Positions 39,135 to 47,824 of a DNA stretch of 64,000 bases are shown piece after piece (positions within the stretch are counted from its first letter, which is position 1; every line of letters begins with the position of its first letter). The stretch covers positions 1-64,000 of the forward strand of contig JANYDM010000123.1 in assembly GCA_025363575.1 (NCBI GenBank), read 5' to 3'. The notes beneath the pieces are model-generated. The model did not search any database. It was not told the origin of the DNA and worked only from the letters and a program-made list of their open reading frames with translations. Made by a program: the position numbers and the translations under genes. This DNA is from Betaproteobacteria bacterium (lineage in GTDB: Bacteria > Pseudomonadota > Gammaproteobacteria > Burkholderiales > SG8-41).

Positions 39135-39620
39135 ATGCGTATCTGGGTTGACGCCGATGCCTGCCCCAACCCGATCAAGGAAATCCTGTTTCGCGCCGCC
39201 GAACGGCTGAAGATCGCGCTGACGCTGGTCGCCAATAAACCGCTGCGCACGCCGTCATCCGCTTATGTAAATACGATACAGGTCCCCGCCGGCTTCGACG
39301 CCGCCGACGACAGGATTGTCGATCTGGTGACGGCGGGCGATCTCGTCATCACCGCCGATATTCCGCTGGCGGCCGCAGTGATAGGCAAAGGCGGCCGCGT
39401 GCTCGATCCGCGCGGCGAAACCTATGATGAATGCAATATAGAGTCGCGCCTTGCCATGCGCAAGTTCATGGATGAAATGCGCGCGAGCGGCGTGGATACC
39501 GGCGGCCCCCCGCCCTTCAGCCATGCCGACCGTCAGGCTTTTGCCGGTCAGCTGGACCGTCTGCTGGCGTCCGCGGGACCTGCCGAATTTGCTCCCAAAC
39601 CCCGGCCGCCGGGCGCATAA
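39135..39620 (+). CDS. yaiI: UPF0178 (YaiI/YqxD) family protein
   Basis: 161 residues starting [24 protein letters not shown], the signature of the UPF0178 PIN-like family. Further hallmarks are [32 protein letters not shown] and [23 protein letters not shown] nuclease-like fold is predicted for the family, but no activity is established. The ATG at 39135 begins exactly at the conserved start, so longer open frames upstream are rejected. Confidence 0.92.
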   Translation: MRIWVDADACPNPIKEILFRAAERLKIALTLVANKPLRTPSSAYVNTIQVPAGFDAADDRIVDLVTAGDLVITADIPLAAAVIGKGGRVLDPRGETYDECNIESRLAMRKFMDEMRASGVDTGGPPPFSHADRQAFAGQLDRLLASAGPAEFAPKPRPPGA

Positions 39621-39650
39621 TTACATACCTACCGCACAAAGGATAAGCCA

Positions 39651-39815
39651 TTGGCCAAACCAAACTATCAATTCGAAAAGCGTCAGAAAGAACTGGCAAA
39701 AAAGAAGAAGAAAGAAGAAAAACGCCTGCGCAAGCTGGGCGATCAGTCCGCAGAACAGCAACCCGATCCCGCAGCCCCCGCAACTGCGCCGCCCGCCGAG
39801 GGCGAAACCCCGTAA
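39651..39815 (+). CDS. Small Lys-rich protein, 54 residues, TTG start
   Basis: The frame TTG-GCC-AAA-CCA-AAC encodes MAKPNYQFEKRQKELAKKKK followed by KEEKRLRKLGDQ and a Pro/Ala tail ending EGETP. AAGGAT lies seven bases before the TTG. A near-identical opening (MAKPNYQFEKRQKEL) is, to my knowledge, a recurrent small protein of proteobacteria. The highly basic coiled-helical front suggests nucleic-acid or ribosome contact. It was easy to miss because of its size and start codon. It begins 30 bases after the UPF0178 gene. Confidence 0.8.
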   Translation: MAKPNYQFEKRQKELAKKKKKEEKRLRKLGDQSAEQQPDPAAPATAPPAEGETP

Positions 39816-39839
39816 TCGTACGCGCGGGGCGTCAATACA

Positions 39840-40217
39840 ATGGCCGTTACCAAAACTAAGCTCGCCAAGTGCATCCATCATCGCGTCAGGTTGCGGCCGC
39901 CAGCGCGGCGTTTCCGCGGCGTGACCGAGTTGCGCATCATGGACGACGACTGGCTTTTGCAGGAAGTCGAAGACCAGCAGGTGCGTTTGAGAAACATCCG
40001 CACTGACCATGTCGCAGTGCTCGGCTTCAGCCAGATCAACGAGTATGTAGACGATCCCAAGCGCGAATTCGACGGCTTGCGCCACGGCTTTCTCGAACTC
40101 AAGGTTCAGGTGTTTCTGCGCGGCCCGGAACTCGTTATAGAGCCGCGGCCTTCTGCACCCAAGCCGGGGACGGCGCGCAAGCCGGCAAAGAAAACCATTA
40201 AACACAAGCCGGCCTGA
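39840..40217 (+). CDS. Hypothetical protein
   Basis: 125 residues. The central part (RGVTELRIMDDDWLLQEVEDQQVRLRNIRTDHVAVLGFSQINEYVDDP) looks like a compact alpha/beta unit. The C-terminus is a basic tail with PKPGTARKPAKKTIKHKP. No signal or membrane segment is present. I do not recognise the family. It follows the small Lys-rich gene by 24 bases in the same direction, and both have basic extremities, so shared transcription is likely. Confidence 0.68.
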   Translation: MAVTKTKLAKCIHHRVRLRPPARRFRGVTELRIMDDDWLLQEVEDQQVRLRNIRTDHVAVLGFSQINEYVDDPKREFDGLRHGFLELKVQVFLRGPELVIEPRPSAPKPGTARKPAKKTIKHKPA

Positions 40218-40288
40218 GCACGTGGCCGGCCCGCAGGTTCAAAGCCAAATGCGCGTGTCGCGTTGCCGCCCGGCCTGAACGACGAAAG

Positions 40289-40579
40289 TCAGCCCGGCCG
40301 GCGTTCGAGCAGCCTGAAAAAATTAGTCACATTGCGCGTCTGATGCAGTCTGGCAGCGCGCAGTTCCAGGCGGATTTTGAGCAGGTGCGCGCATAGCGAC
40401 CAACCATCCGGCGTCGCCAGTTCCTCGAACATGTTCGCTATATCGTCGGCGAATTTTTCGTCTGCAGGGCCGTCGCCCAGCAGATAGCTGATCGCGCTGG
40501 CGACGTGTGTTTCCGGCACAGCAAACGCAAGCTGGATTCCGCGCTGCAAATCGGCCAGCGAATCGACCGCGGTTTTCAT
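40289..40579 (-). CDS. Hypothetical protein
   Basis: 96 residues, mostly helical (MKTAVDSLADLQRGIQLAFAVPETHVASAISYLLG and ADDIANMFEELATPDG), ending RNVTNFFRLLERRPG. No recognised family. It converges on the plus-strand hypothetical gene with a 71-base gap. Residue composition is natural and it contrasts with the Arg-rich frames on the opposite strand, which I treat as shadows. Confidence 0.6.
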   Translation of the reverse strand: MKTAVDSLADLQRGIQLAFAVPETHVASAISYLLGDGPADEKFADDIANMFEELATPDGWSLCAHLLKIRLELRAARLHQTRNVTNFFRLLERRPG

Positions 40580-40745
40580 GCCCGCTGCCCAAGAATTGTC
40601 AACGCGTCGGCAACCCGCCGAAATACCGGCGAAAACCGCGACAGAAACTCAGGAAATACATCCATGCACGTATCTGCTGCAAAACCCGTGCCGGATGCGT
40701 ACGAACCGGCGCCACTACGGCAACGCCGGCCAAGCGCGGACTTTT

Positions 40746-41132
40746 TTACATGCCTTTGGCGAGCGCGACTACGACGTTGCCTTCACGGCTTTCGACCTCG
40801 ATTTCATACTGTCGCTTCGGGTCGGCGTCTTCAACTCCGCGATGACCTTGCGTCGTCTGCTCTTTCTTGGGCCATACCAGGAACCCGCGCACCGGAACGC
40901 CGCGCTCGATTGCCTCGTTAACATTGGCGAGATGACGCGCGCCGGTCGTGTGCTCGAGGTCCTTGTCTTCGCACAGCGTGTAGCGGTACACGCCGCTGCT
41001 CACGCGCTTCAACTGGTCAGACCACAGCGTGACCCATAAGGTCGAGCGGTCTTCCGTCCACTTCGATGCGTCGTAGCGCGTACCGCCAACAGTGCCCAGA
41101 TGTTCCCAGGCGACGGTAATTTTTGGTTTCAT
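40746..41132 (-). CDS. Hypothetical protein
   Basis: 128 residues, strand-rich and Trp-containing: MKPKITVAWEHLGTVGGTRY, STLWVTLWSDQLKRVSSGVYRYTL, then AIERGVPVRGFLVWPKKEQ and YEIEVESREGNVVVALAKGM. An AAGGTT site precedes the ATG. Soluble, with no signal peptide. No family recognised. It lies 166 bases before the other minus-strand hypothetical gene and may share its transcript. Confidence 0.65.
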   Translation of the reverse strand: MKPKITVAWEHLGTVGGTRYDASKWTEDRSTLWVTLWSDQLKRVSSGVYRYTLCEDKDLEHTTGARHLANVNEAIERGVPVRGFLVWPKKEQTTQGHRGVEDADPKRQYEIEVESREGNVVVALAKGM

Positions 41133-41468
41133 GCATAACCTTCTATATCGTGGTGACCGTCTATTTTAGCTCTGGAACGCCGACAGCGGCGGATTAAGTG
41201 ACCTTTTTTCATTTTTAAATTAGGGATTTACCTTCATACTGGCATGCGTGTAATCGTCGGCTGGCGTTGCTGCGCCGCGCGCCGTCTCGTGGCAAGGCTG
41301 GAGTTACCACTAGTACTTGAAATTGCAGGCCTTTTCAGCGTTGAAACTCAAGCGTAAACTAGCCGCCACTGAACAGTCGCCATGCACCCGTTTCACGGCT
41401 CACGCGTTAATACGTCTTACAGAATTTGCTGAGCAGCGAAGAACGACCAGGCGTAACGAGGAGCCGTT
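41133..41468. other. Intergenic control region before the 2-oxoacid oxidoreductase operon
   Basis: No gene is visible in 336 bases. A clear AT-rich patch lies at 41198-41235. A small palindrome TTTCA-GCGT-TGAAA (41333-41346) might be an operator. I could not place a convincing -35/-10 pair. Two promoters are expected here, one for the minus-strand hypothetical gene and one for the plus-strand operon. Confidence 0.5.
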
Positions 41469-43292
41469 TTGAAACCGACCGATATCCACCTGCCCGACTA
41501 CTTTCATAAAGTCGTCGATTGTCAATGGGCATGTCCAGCTCATACCCCCGTACCCGAATACATCCGCTTGATTGCCGCCGGTCGTTACAGCGATGCCTAC
41601 ATGGTCAACTGGCAATCGAATGTGTTTCCCGGCATTCTCGGCCGCACGTGCGATCGTCCGTGCGAACCGGCCTGCCGGCGCGGCCGCGTCGAAGAAAATA
41701 ACGGTGACAAGCCGGAACCGGTCGCGATCTGCCGGTTGAAACGCGTCGCCGCCGATTACAAGGATGACATCACCCCGCGGCTGCCCAAAGCGCCCGCGCA
41801 GAAAAACGGCAAACGCATCGCGCTGATCGGCGCCGGCCCCGCCTCGCTGACCGTCGCACGTGATCTCGCACCGCTGGGCTACGCCGTCACGGTGATGGAC
41901 GGCGACAAGCAGGCGGGCGGCATGATACGCACGCAGATTCCGAAATTCCGCCTGCCCGAATCCGTCATCAACGAAGAGGTGAACTACATACTCGACATCG
42001 GCGTGGAATTTAAAGGCGGTCGCTATGTCGACAGCCTGAAAAGCGTGCTCGCTGAAAACTACGACGCGATCTTCGTCGGCACGGGCGCACCGCGCGGGCG
42101 CGACCTCGATTTGCCGGGACGCAGGGAAGCAGCGAAAAACATCCACATTGGAATCGACTGGCTGAACAGCGTGTCGTTCGGGCATGTCGACAAGATCGGC
42201 AAGCGTGTGATCGTGCTCGGCGGCGGCAATACCGCGATGGATTGCTGCCGCTCTTCGAAGCGCCTCGGCGGCGACGACGTCAAAGTAATCGTGCGTTCGG
42301 GCTTCGAGGAAATGAAGGCGAGCCCGTGGGAAAAGGAAGATGCCCAGCATGAAGGCATACCTATCCTCAATTTCCTGGTGCCTAAATCGTTCACGCACGA
42401 TAACGGCAAGTTGACCGGCATGACGTTCGAAAAAGTGAAGGCCGAGTACGATGCTAATGGTCGCCGCAATCTGGTGCCGACCGGCGAGCCCGACCAGCTA
42501 TTTGAGTGCGACGATGTGCTCGTTGCGGTCGGCCAGGAAAACGCTTTTCCGTGGATCGAGCGCGACATCGGTATAGAGTTCGACAAGTGGGGAATGCCGG
42601 CGGTCGACAAAATCACTATGCAGTCGACCATCCCGACCGTGTTTTTCGGCGGCGATTCCGCTTTCGGCCCGAAGAACATTATCTGGGCAGTCGCCCACGG
42701 CCATGAGGCCGCGATTTCGATCGACAAGCTGTGCAACGGCGAAGATCTCAGAGTGCGGCCGGCGCCGCTGGTCAACCTGATGTCCCAGAAGATGGGCATC
42801 CATGAGTGGAGCTACGACAACGCGATCTCCAACGATCAGCGCTACAAAGTGCCGCTGAAGGACCAGAAGATTGCGTTGAAGAACATCAAAGTCGAAGTCG
42901 AACTCGGCTTCGACCCGAAACTGGCGTTCGCCGAGGCCGAGCGTTGCCTCAATTGCGACGCGCAGACTGTGTTCAGCGAAAAGCTGTGCATCGAATGCGA
43001 CGCCTGCGTCGACATCTGCCCGATGGATTGCATCACCTTCACTCAGGACGGCGAAGAGAAGGAGTTGCGCGCGCGCCTTAACGCGCCTGCCGACAACCTA
43101 ACGCAGGACATTTACGTGTCAACGAGGCTCAAGACGGGCCGCATCATGGCCAAGGATGAGGACGTCTGCCTGCACTGCGGCCTGTGTGCCGAGCGCTGTC
43201 CGACCGGCGCGTGGGACATGCAGAAATTTTTGCTCGATATGACGCATGCCGGCCCCGGCTGCAGAAATACACCGCAACGCAAAGCCGCCTGA
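41469..43292 (+). CDS. GltD-like FAD/NAD(P) oxidoreductase with terminal ferredoxin domain, partner of KorAB
   Basis: 607 residues from a TTG start with an AGGAG site 8 bases upstream. The N-terminal cysteine region CQWACPAHTPVPEYI plus CDRPCEPACRRGRVEE resembles the iron-sulfur part of glutamate synthase small subunit. Then follow the FAD fold (ALIGAGPASLTVARDLA), the NAD(P) fold (VIVLGGGNTAMDCCRSSKRLGG) and a C-terminal two-cluster ferredoxin (CIECDACVDICPMDC and CLHCGLCAERCPTGA). It precedes korA by 7 bases. A similar protein is reported with 2-oxoglutarate:ferredoxin oxidoreductase in Thauera, where it is thought to link ferredoxin and NADP(H). Confidence 0.88.
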   Translation: MKPTDIHLPDYFHKVVDCQWACPAHTPVPEYIRLIAAGRYSDAYMVNWQSNVFPGILGRTCDRPCEPACRRGRVEENNGDKPEPVAICRLKRVAADYKDDITPRLPKAPAQKNGKRIALIGAGPASLTVARDLAPLGYAVTVMDGDKQAGGMIRTQIPKFRLPESVINEEVNYILDIGVEFKGGRYVDSLKSVLAENYDAIFVGTGAPRGRDLDLPGRREAAKNIHIGIDWLNSVSFGHVDKIGKRVIVLGGGNTAMDCCRSSKRLGGDDVKVIVRSGFEEMKASPWEKEDAQHEGIPILNFLVPKSFTHDNGKLTGMTFEKVKAEYDANGRRNLVPTGEPDQLFECDDVLVAVGQENAFPWIERDIGIEFDKWGMPAVDKITMQSTIPTVFFGGDSAFGPKNIIWAVAHGHEAAISIDKLCNGEDLRVRPAPLVNLMSQKMGIHEWSYDNAISNDQRYKVPLKDQKIALKNIKVEVELGFDPKLAFAEAERCLNCDAQTVFSEKLCIECDACVDICPMDCITFTQDGEEKELRARLNAPADNLTQDIYVSTRLKTGRIMAKDEDVCLHCGLCAERCPTGAWDMQKFLLDMTHAGPGCRNTPQRKAA

Positions 43293-43299
43293 GGACGGA

Positions 43300-45138
43300 A
43301 TGAAAGCCATCACAGCAACCAACGATTTCGTCATTAAATTCGCCAACGTCAACGGGTCGGGCTCAGCGTCGGCCAACGAGCTTTTCGCACGCTCCATTCT
43401 GCGCATGGGCGTGCCGGTCGCGCCGCGCAACATCTTCCCCTCGAACATCCAGGGCCTGCCGACCTGGTATGAGGTGCGCGTCACTGAAAACGGCTACCAG
43501 GGGCGGCGCGGCGGCGTCGACCTGATGGTGGCGATGAACCCGCAGACCTGGGACGCCGACGTCAAGGAGATCGAGGAAGGCGGTTATCTTTTTTACGACA
43601 ACACCAAGCCGCTGCCGCAATCCAGGTTCCGCGCCGACATCAACGTCATCGGCATGCCGCTCACCGAGATCTGCAATTCCACGTACACCGATCCGCGCCA
43701 GCGCCAGCTCTTCAAGAACATCATTTACGTCGGCGCGCTGTCGGCACTGCTCGACATCGATCCGAATGAAATCGAGCGTTTGTTCTCCGAGCAATACAAG
43801 GGCAAGGAAGCTCTGCTGCAATCGAACGTGAAGGCCCTGCGGCTGGGCCGCGATTACGCGCAACAGCATCTCGGCGGGCCGATCGGCCTCAAAGTGAAGC
43901 GCGCCGACAATGTCGGCAACAAGATTTTCATCGACGGCAACAGCGCGGCCGCGCTGGGGGCGGTATACGGCGGTGCCACCGTCTGTGCGTGGTATCCGAT
44001 CACGCCGTCGTCGTCGCTCGCCGAGGCTTTCATCAAGTATTGCCAGAAGCTCCGCGTCGATCCGTCCGACAGCAAGAACAAATTTGCAATCGTGCAGGCC
44101 GAAGACGAGCTCGCCTCCATCGGCATCGTGATCGGTGCCAGCTGGAATGGCGCGCGCTCATTTACCGCGACGTCCGGACCTGGCATTTCGCTGATGACGG
44201 AATTCATCGGCCTCGCCTACTTCGCTGAAATCCCCGCCGTCATCGTCGACGTGCAGCGCGGCGGGCCGTCGACCGGCATGCCGACCCGCACGCAGCAATC
44301 CGACGTGATCGCGTGCGCCTACGCGTCGCACGGTGATACCAAACACGTGCTGCTGTTCCCGGAAGACCCGACCGAGTGCTTCGAGTTCACCGCCAGGGCG
44401 CTCGACCTCGCTGAACGCCTGCAGACGCCGATCTTCGTGATGACCGATCTCGACATCGGCATGAACACGCGACTGTGCGAGCCCTTCCAGTGGGACGACA
44501 AGCAGGCATACGATCGCGGCAAAATCATGACTTCCGCCATGCTCGACACCGGCCGCGACTTCGGCCGCTATCTCGACGTCGACGGCGACGGCATCACCTA
44601 CCGTACCTATCCCGGCACGAACGCCACGCGCGGCGGCTACTTCACGCGCGGCACGACCAAGAACCGCTATGCGGGCTACAGCGAGACCGGCCCCGATTAC
44701 ATCGACAACGTGCAGCGCCTGCTGCGCAAGTTCGACACCGCGAAAAAACTGGTGCCGGCGCCGCTACTCTACCCGGCCGACAAGCCGGCGCGCTTCGGTG
44801 CCATTTTTTACGGCTCGACGAGCCCCGCAATGCAGGAGGCGCTCGACGTGCTTGCCGAGCGCGGCATCCACGTCAATGCGTTGCGCGTGCGCGCTTTCCC
44901 GTTCCAGGATGAAATCAACGATTTCGTCGCCACGCATCCGTGGGTTTTCGTGATCGAGCAAAACCGCGATGCGCAACTCAAGACGCTGCTCGTCAATGAA
45001 GCCAAGATCAATCCCGCGCGCCTGCTGTCGGTGCTGCATTACGACGGCACGCCGATTACCGCGCGCTTCATCGTCGATCAGATTTCGCAGCATGCCGCCG
45101 CTCGTACCGTGGTCCCGTTGAAGAAAGTGGTGTCATGA
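43300..45138 (+). CDS. korA: 2-oxoacid:ferredoxin oxidoreductase, alpha subunit with fused gamma domain
   Basis: 612 residues from the ATG at 43300. The N-terminal third (about 1-195) is the gamma domain (FANVNGSGSASANELFARSILRMGV, GYQGRRGG). The rest is the alpha (pyrimidine-binding) part: DGNSAAALGAVYGGATVCAWYPITPSSSLAEAF, ATSGPGISLMTEFIGLAYFAEIPAVIVDVQRGGPSTGMPTRTQQSD. This GPGISL..PSTG.PT pattern is typical of 2-oxoglutarate- or pyruvate-type enzymes. It overlaps korB by four bases. Probable substrate 2-oxoglutarate, from domain arrangement and operon; not proven. Confidence 0.92.
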   Translation: MKAITATNDFVIKFANVNGSGSASANELFARSILRMGVPVAPRNIFPSNIQGLPTWYEVRVTENGYQGRRGGVDLMVAMNPQTWDADVKEIEEGGYLFYDNTKPLPQSRFRADINVIGMPLTEICNSTYTDPRQRQLFKNIIYVGALSALLDIDPNEIERLFSEQYKGKEALLQSNVKALRLGRDYAQQHLGGPIGLKVKRADNVGNKIFIDGNSAAALGAVYGGATVCAWYPITPSSSLAEAFIKYCQKLRVDPSDSKNKFAIVQAEDELASIGIVIGASWNGARSFTATSGPGISLMTEFIGLAYFAEIPAVIVDVQRGGPSTGMPTRTQQSDVIACAYASHGDTKHVLLFPEDPTECFEFTARALDLAERLQTPIFVMTDLDIGMNTRLCEPFQWDDKQAYDRGKIMTSAMLDTGRDFGRYLDVDGDGITYRTYPGTNATRGGYFTRGTTKNRYAGYSETGPDYIDNVQRLLRKFDTAKKLVPAPLLYPADKPARFGAIFYGSTSPAMQEALDVLAERGIHVNALRVRAFPFQDEINDFVATHPWVFVIEQNRDAQLKTLLVNEAKINPARLLSVLHYDGTPITARFIVDQISQHAAARTVVPLKKVVS

Positions 45139-46190
45139 CCTATCTCGCCAAACCAAAGCTGCATCATCCCGAGCTGCCGAAAAACACCGTCGGCCACACA
45201 CGCCGCGACTATGAGGGCAGGATCTCGACCCTGTGCGCCGGCTGCGGCCACGACTCGATTTCGGCAGCCATCATCCAGGCTTGCTGGGAAACGAACATCG
45301 AGCCGCACAAGGTCGCCAAGCTGTCGGGCATCGGCTGCTCCTCCAAAACCCCGGATTATTTTCTCGGCAACTCGCACGGCTTCAACAGCGTGCACGGCCG
45401 CATGCCGTCGGTCGCCACCGGCGCGAATCTCGCCAATCGCGAGCTGCTGTATCTCGGCGTATCGGGCGACGGCGACTCTGCGTCGATCGGGCTCGGCCAG
45501 TTCGCGCATTGCATGCGCCGCGGCGTCAACATGGTCTACATCGTCGAGAACAACGGCGTCTACGGCCTCACCAAGGGCCAATTCTCCGCCACCGCCGACA
45601 AAGGCTCTAAGTCGAAGCGCGGCATCGCCAACAGTGACGAGCCGATCGACATGGTCGGGCTCGCGTTGCAATTGGGCGCAACTTTCGTCGCGCGGAGCTT
45701 CTCCGGCGACAAGCAGCAGCTGGTGCCGTTGATCAAAGCGGCAATCGAGCACAAAGGCTCCGCGTTTATCGACGTCGTGTCGCCATGCGTCGCGTTCAAC
45801 AATCATGCGGGCTCGACCAAGAGCTACGACTATGTACGCGAGCACAACGAAGCCGTGAACCGCCTCGACTTCATTACAAGCCGCGAAGAGATCACGGCCG
45901 ACTATGCGCCGGGTTCGGTCACCACGGTGGCGCAGCACGACGGCAGCATACTGCGACTGCGCAAGCTGCACCCCGACTACGATCCGACCGACCGCCTGAA
46001 GGCGATGGATTACATCCAGCAGCGCCACGCCAAAGGCGAGGTGGTCACGGGCCTGCTGTATGTCGATCCCGAGTCGTCCGATTTGCACGAGCATCTGAAC
46101 ACTGTTGCGACGCCCTTGAACCGCCTGTCGGAGCGCGAGTTATGCCCCGGCTCGGTGGCGCTCGAGAAAATTAACGCGGCCTTGCGTTAG
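45135..46190 (+). CDS. korB: 2-oxoacid:ferredoxin oxidoreductase, beta subunit
   Basis: 351-residue thiamine-diphosphate subunit. Cluster-ligand cysteines are in LCAGCGHDS, GIGCSSKTPDYF and SPCVAFNNHAGST. The ThDP motif is GVSGDGDSASIGLGQF through VENNGVYGLTKGQ. The opening LPKNTVGHTRRDYEG is KorB-like. ATGA overlap with korA indicates coupled translation. Together with korA and the GltD-like protein it should decarboxylate a 2-oxoacid to acyl-CoA and reduce ferredoxin. Confidence 0.94.
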   Translation: MTYLAKPKLHHPELPKNTVGHTRRDYEGRISTLCAGCGHDSISAAIIQACWETNIEPHKVAKLSGIGCSSKTPDYFLGNSHGFNSVHGRMPSVATGANLANRELLYLGVSGDGDSASIGLGQFAHCMRRGVNMVYIVENNGVYGLTKGQFSATADKGSKSKRGIANSDEPIDMVGLALQLGATFVARSFSGDKQQLVPLIKAAIEHKGSAFIDVVSPCVAFNNHAGSTKSYDYVREHNEAVNRLDFITSREEITADYAPGSVTTVAQHDGSILRLRKLHPDYDPTDRLKAMDYIQQRHAKGEVVTGLLYVDPESSDLHEHLNTVATPLNRLSERELCPGSVALEKINAALR

Positions 46191-46225
46191 GGCGCGAGCA
46201 ACGCGCGCCGGGCCTGCCGGCAACG

Positions 46226-47017
46226 CTAGCGCCGCACGCCCGGCGTCTCGATTGGCAGACCGCTCGCGCGCGACGCCAGATACAGCTCGAGATCGAGAAA
46301 CTCAGGCGATCCCTGCGGCAGCAATTCGGCGCGCACTCCAGACAGGCAGCTTCTGAAGCGCCGGTGCAACGAGCCCATCGTCTGCCATTCGAGCCGGTAA
46401 ATGGGATAAGCAACGCCGTGACCCTGGCTGATCGTCTCGGGACCGAGCTTGCGGCCCCAGTTTTCCTGATGACATTCCGCGCATGACAAATTCATTTGCC
46501 CCATGCGCCGGTAGTACATCGCGCGTCCGGCTTCGAAATTGTGACGGTTCTGCCAGTCGATGACGGCATTCATCGGCATGCCGCGCGACTGCAGCGCGAC
46601 GTAGGCTGTGAGCGCGAGCAGCTCGGGCGACTCGTATTTGAACGGTTCCGCCTGCTGGCGGCGCTCGCGGCATTGCTGAATGCGGCCTTCGAGATTGATC
46701 AGCCGCGAGTTGCCCGCATCGATGCGCGGATAGCGCGTGGCCGCGCCTTGCATGCTGGCTTTGACGTCGCCGTGACAACCCGCACACGACTTGCCTTCGC
46801 GACCCGCGGCTTCGCGCCACAATGTTTCTCCGCGCGTTACCCACAACATGCCGGGGTTCGCGAAATCGTCATGCTGCAATTCGCGCACTTCAGCGCCTGT
46901 GAACTCGAGCCCGGACTTGAGCGGCTGTGGCCTGGTCGCGGCGTTCTGCGCGTGGCCGGCGAAACCCGACAACGCGAGCAGGCAAAAGAGCAGCGTCTGC
47001 GCTCGCCGCGTGCTCAC
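46226..47017 (-). CDS. soxA: L-cysteine S-thiosulfotransferase subunit SoxA (dihaem cytochrome c)
   Basis: Catalytic subunit of SoxAX, which attaches thiosulfate to the SoxY carrier cysteine in the periplasm. The 263-residue precursor has a signal peptide (1-23) and two haem motifs, CAGCH (Cys78-His82) and CAECH (Cys179-His183). The catalytic haem-ligating cysteine is in RSCLSGVRAE (Cys224). All hallmarks are intact. It overlaps soxZ by four bases and converges on korB. Confidence 0.95.
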   Translation of the reverse strand: MSTRRAQTLLFCLLALSGFAGHAQNAATRPQPLKSGLEFTGAEVRELQHDDFANPGMLWVTRGETLWREAAGREGKSCAGCHGDVKASMQGAATRYPRIDAGNSRLINLEGRIQQCRERRQQAEPFKYESPELLALTAYVALQSRGMPMNAVIDWQNRHNFEAGRAMYYRRMGQMNLSCAECHQENWGRKLGPETISQGHGVAYPIYRLEWQTMGSLHRRFRSCLSGVRAELLPQGSPEFLDLELYLASRASGLPIETPGVRR

Positions 47018-47334
47018 CCGCTCACCGTGAGCTTGGCGCGCTCCGAACCGGCCTGACCCTGATCATCGATCCAGTCAAAGACGAGCTCGCCGCTCGCTTC
47101 CGCGATGGTAAAGAAATCGAGGAACGGATTGGCGGCGATGCCGGACCCCATTTCAGCGCGAAAAATTTCCACCCCGTTGTAGCGGCAGGTAAGTTTGTTG
47201 ACGACGTTCTTCGCAATCGCACGGCCGCCGTCGTCGAGACGAAAACCCGTTTCCATCGGATGCTGAATGGCGATGCGGATCTCGATGATCTCGCCGCGCT
47301 TCGCGCTGGCCGGTATCTGAACGCGAGCGGTCAT
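47014..47334 (-). CDS. soxZ: Thiosulfate oxidation carrier complex protein SoxZ
   Basis: 106-residue partner of SoxY without a leader of its own; it is exported with SoxY. Typical segments are MTARVQIPASAKRGEIIEIRI, HPMETGFRLDD, IAKNVVNKLTCRYNG and FRAEMGSGIAANPFLDFF. It lies 3 bases downstream of soxY and overlaps soxA, so the cluster is a tight operon. The family is short and easily recognised. Confidence 0.95.
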   Translation of the reverse strand: MTARVQIPASAKRGEIIEIRIAIQHPMETGFRLDDGGRAIAKNVVNKLTCRYNGVEIFRAEMGSGIAANPFLDFFTIAEASGELVFDWIDDQGQAGSERAKLTVSG

Positions 47335-47337
47335 GGC

Positions 47338-47799
47338 TCAGGTCGCGTCATAACAGGCGGACAGTGTCACGACCACGTCGGCAGTTGCGGACCAGAACGT
47401 GCCGTCCGACAGCGCGGCCACGGCGAGTACGCGCTGGCTGCCGCCCAATCTCACGCGCGTGCTGATTTGCGCGCGGCCGGCGCGCGGGCCGAGATAAAAA
47501 TTCGCAACGTTAGGTCGCGGATTGCGCGCGGCGTACACATGGATGCTCTTCACGTGATCTGCTGCCGTCATCGGACTGTCGACGGTGACTTTCAGGCTGA
47601 CGGAGTTGCCGTTGTCGGCAAGCACCGGCAGATCGAGCCTGACGCGCCCCGGCTGTACAGCCGCGCCGCCCGTCAATTTCAACACCATAACCTCCACCGG
47701 CTCGGCCGGTGCGTCTGCGGCGCGCGACGTTGCGAACGGCCAGGCGAGAAGCGCGGCGATCCGCGCGATAAAACTGCGGCGGTATGAGTTCTTCAGCAT
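47338..47799 (-). CDS. soxY: Thiosulfate oxidation carrier protein SoxY with non-classical C-terminus
   Basis: 153 residues with a twin-arginine-like leader (SYRRSFIARIAALLAW) and a SoxY fold (VRLDLPVLADNGNSVSLKVTVDSPM, VKSIHVYAARNPRPNVANFYLGP, STRVRLGGSQRVLAVAALSDGTFW). The carrier cysteine is present (Cys149) but its surroundings read TLSACYDAT rather than the swinging-arm GGCGG seen in Paracoccus SoxY. Pathway role is therefore probable but the arm geometry would differ. Confidence 0.9.
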   Translation of the reverse strand: MLKNSYRRSFIARIAALLAWPFATSRAADAPAEPVEVMVLKLTGGAAVQPGRVRLDLPVLADNGNSVSLKVTVDSPMTAADHVKSIHVYAARNPRPNVANFYLGPRAGRAQISTRVRLGGSQRVLAVAALSDGTFWSATADVVVTLSACYDAT

Positions 47800-47824
47800 G
47801 GATCAGGTGCGCGACGCCAGGCAC

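Noticed and set aside
38948..39151. 67-codon plus-strand frame before the UPF0178 gene
   Set aside because: It runs into the real start of the next gene, has no credible ribosome-binding site and no plausible fold.
40505..41039. Plus-strand frames opposite the two minus-strand hypothetical genes
   Set aside because: Three competing Arg-rich frames with no ribosome-binding sites; the minus-strand frames have better composition and start sites.
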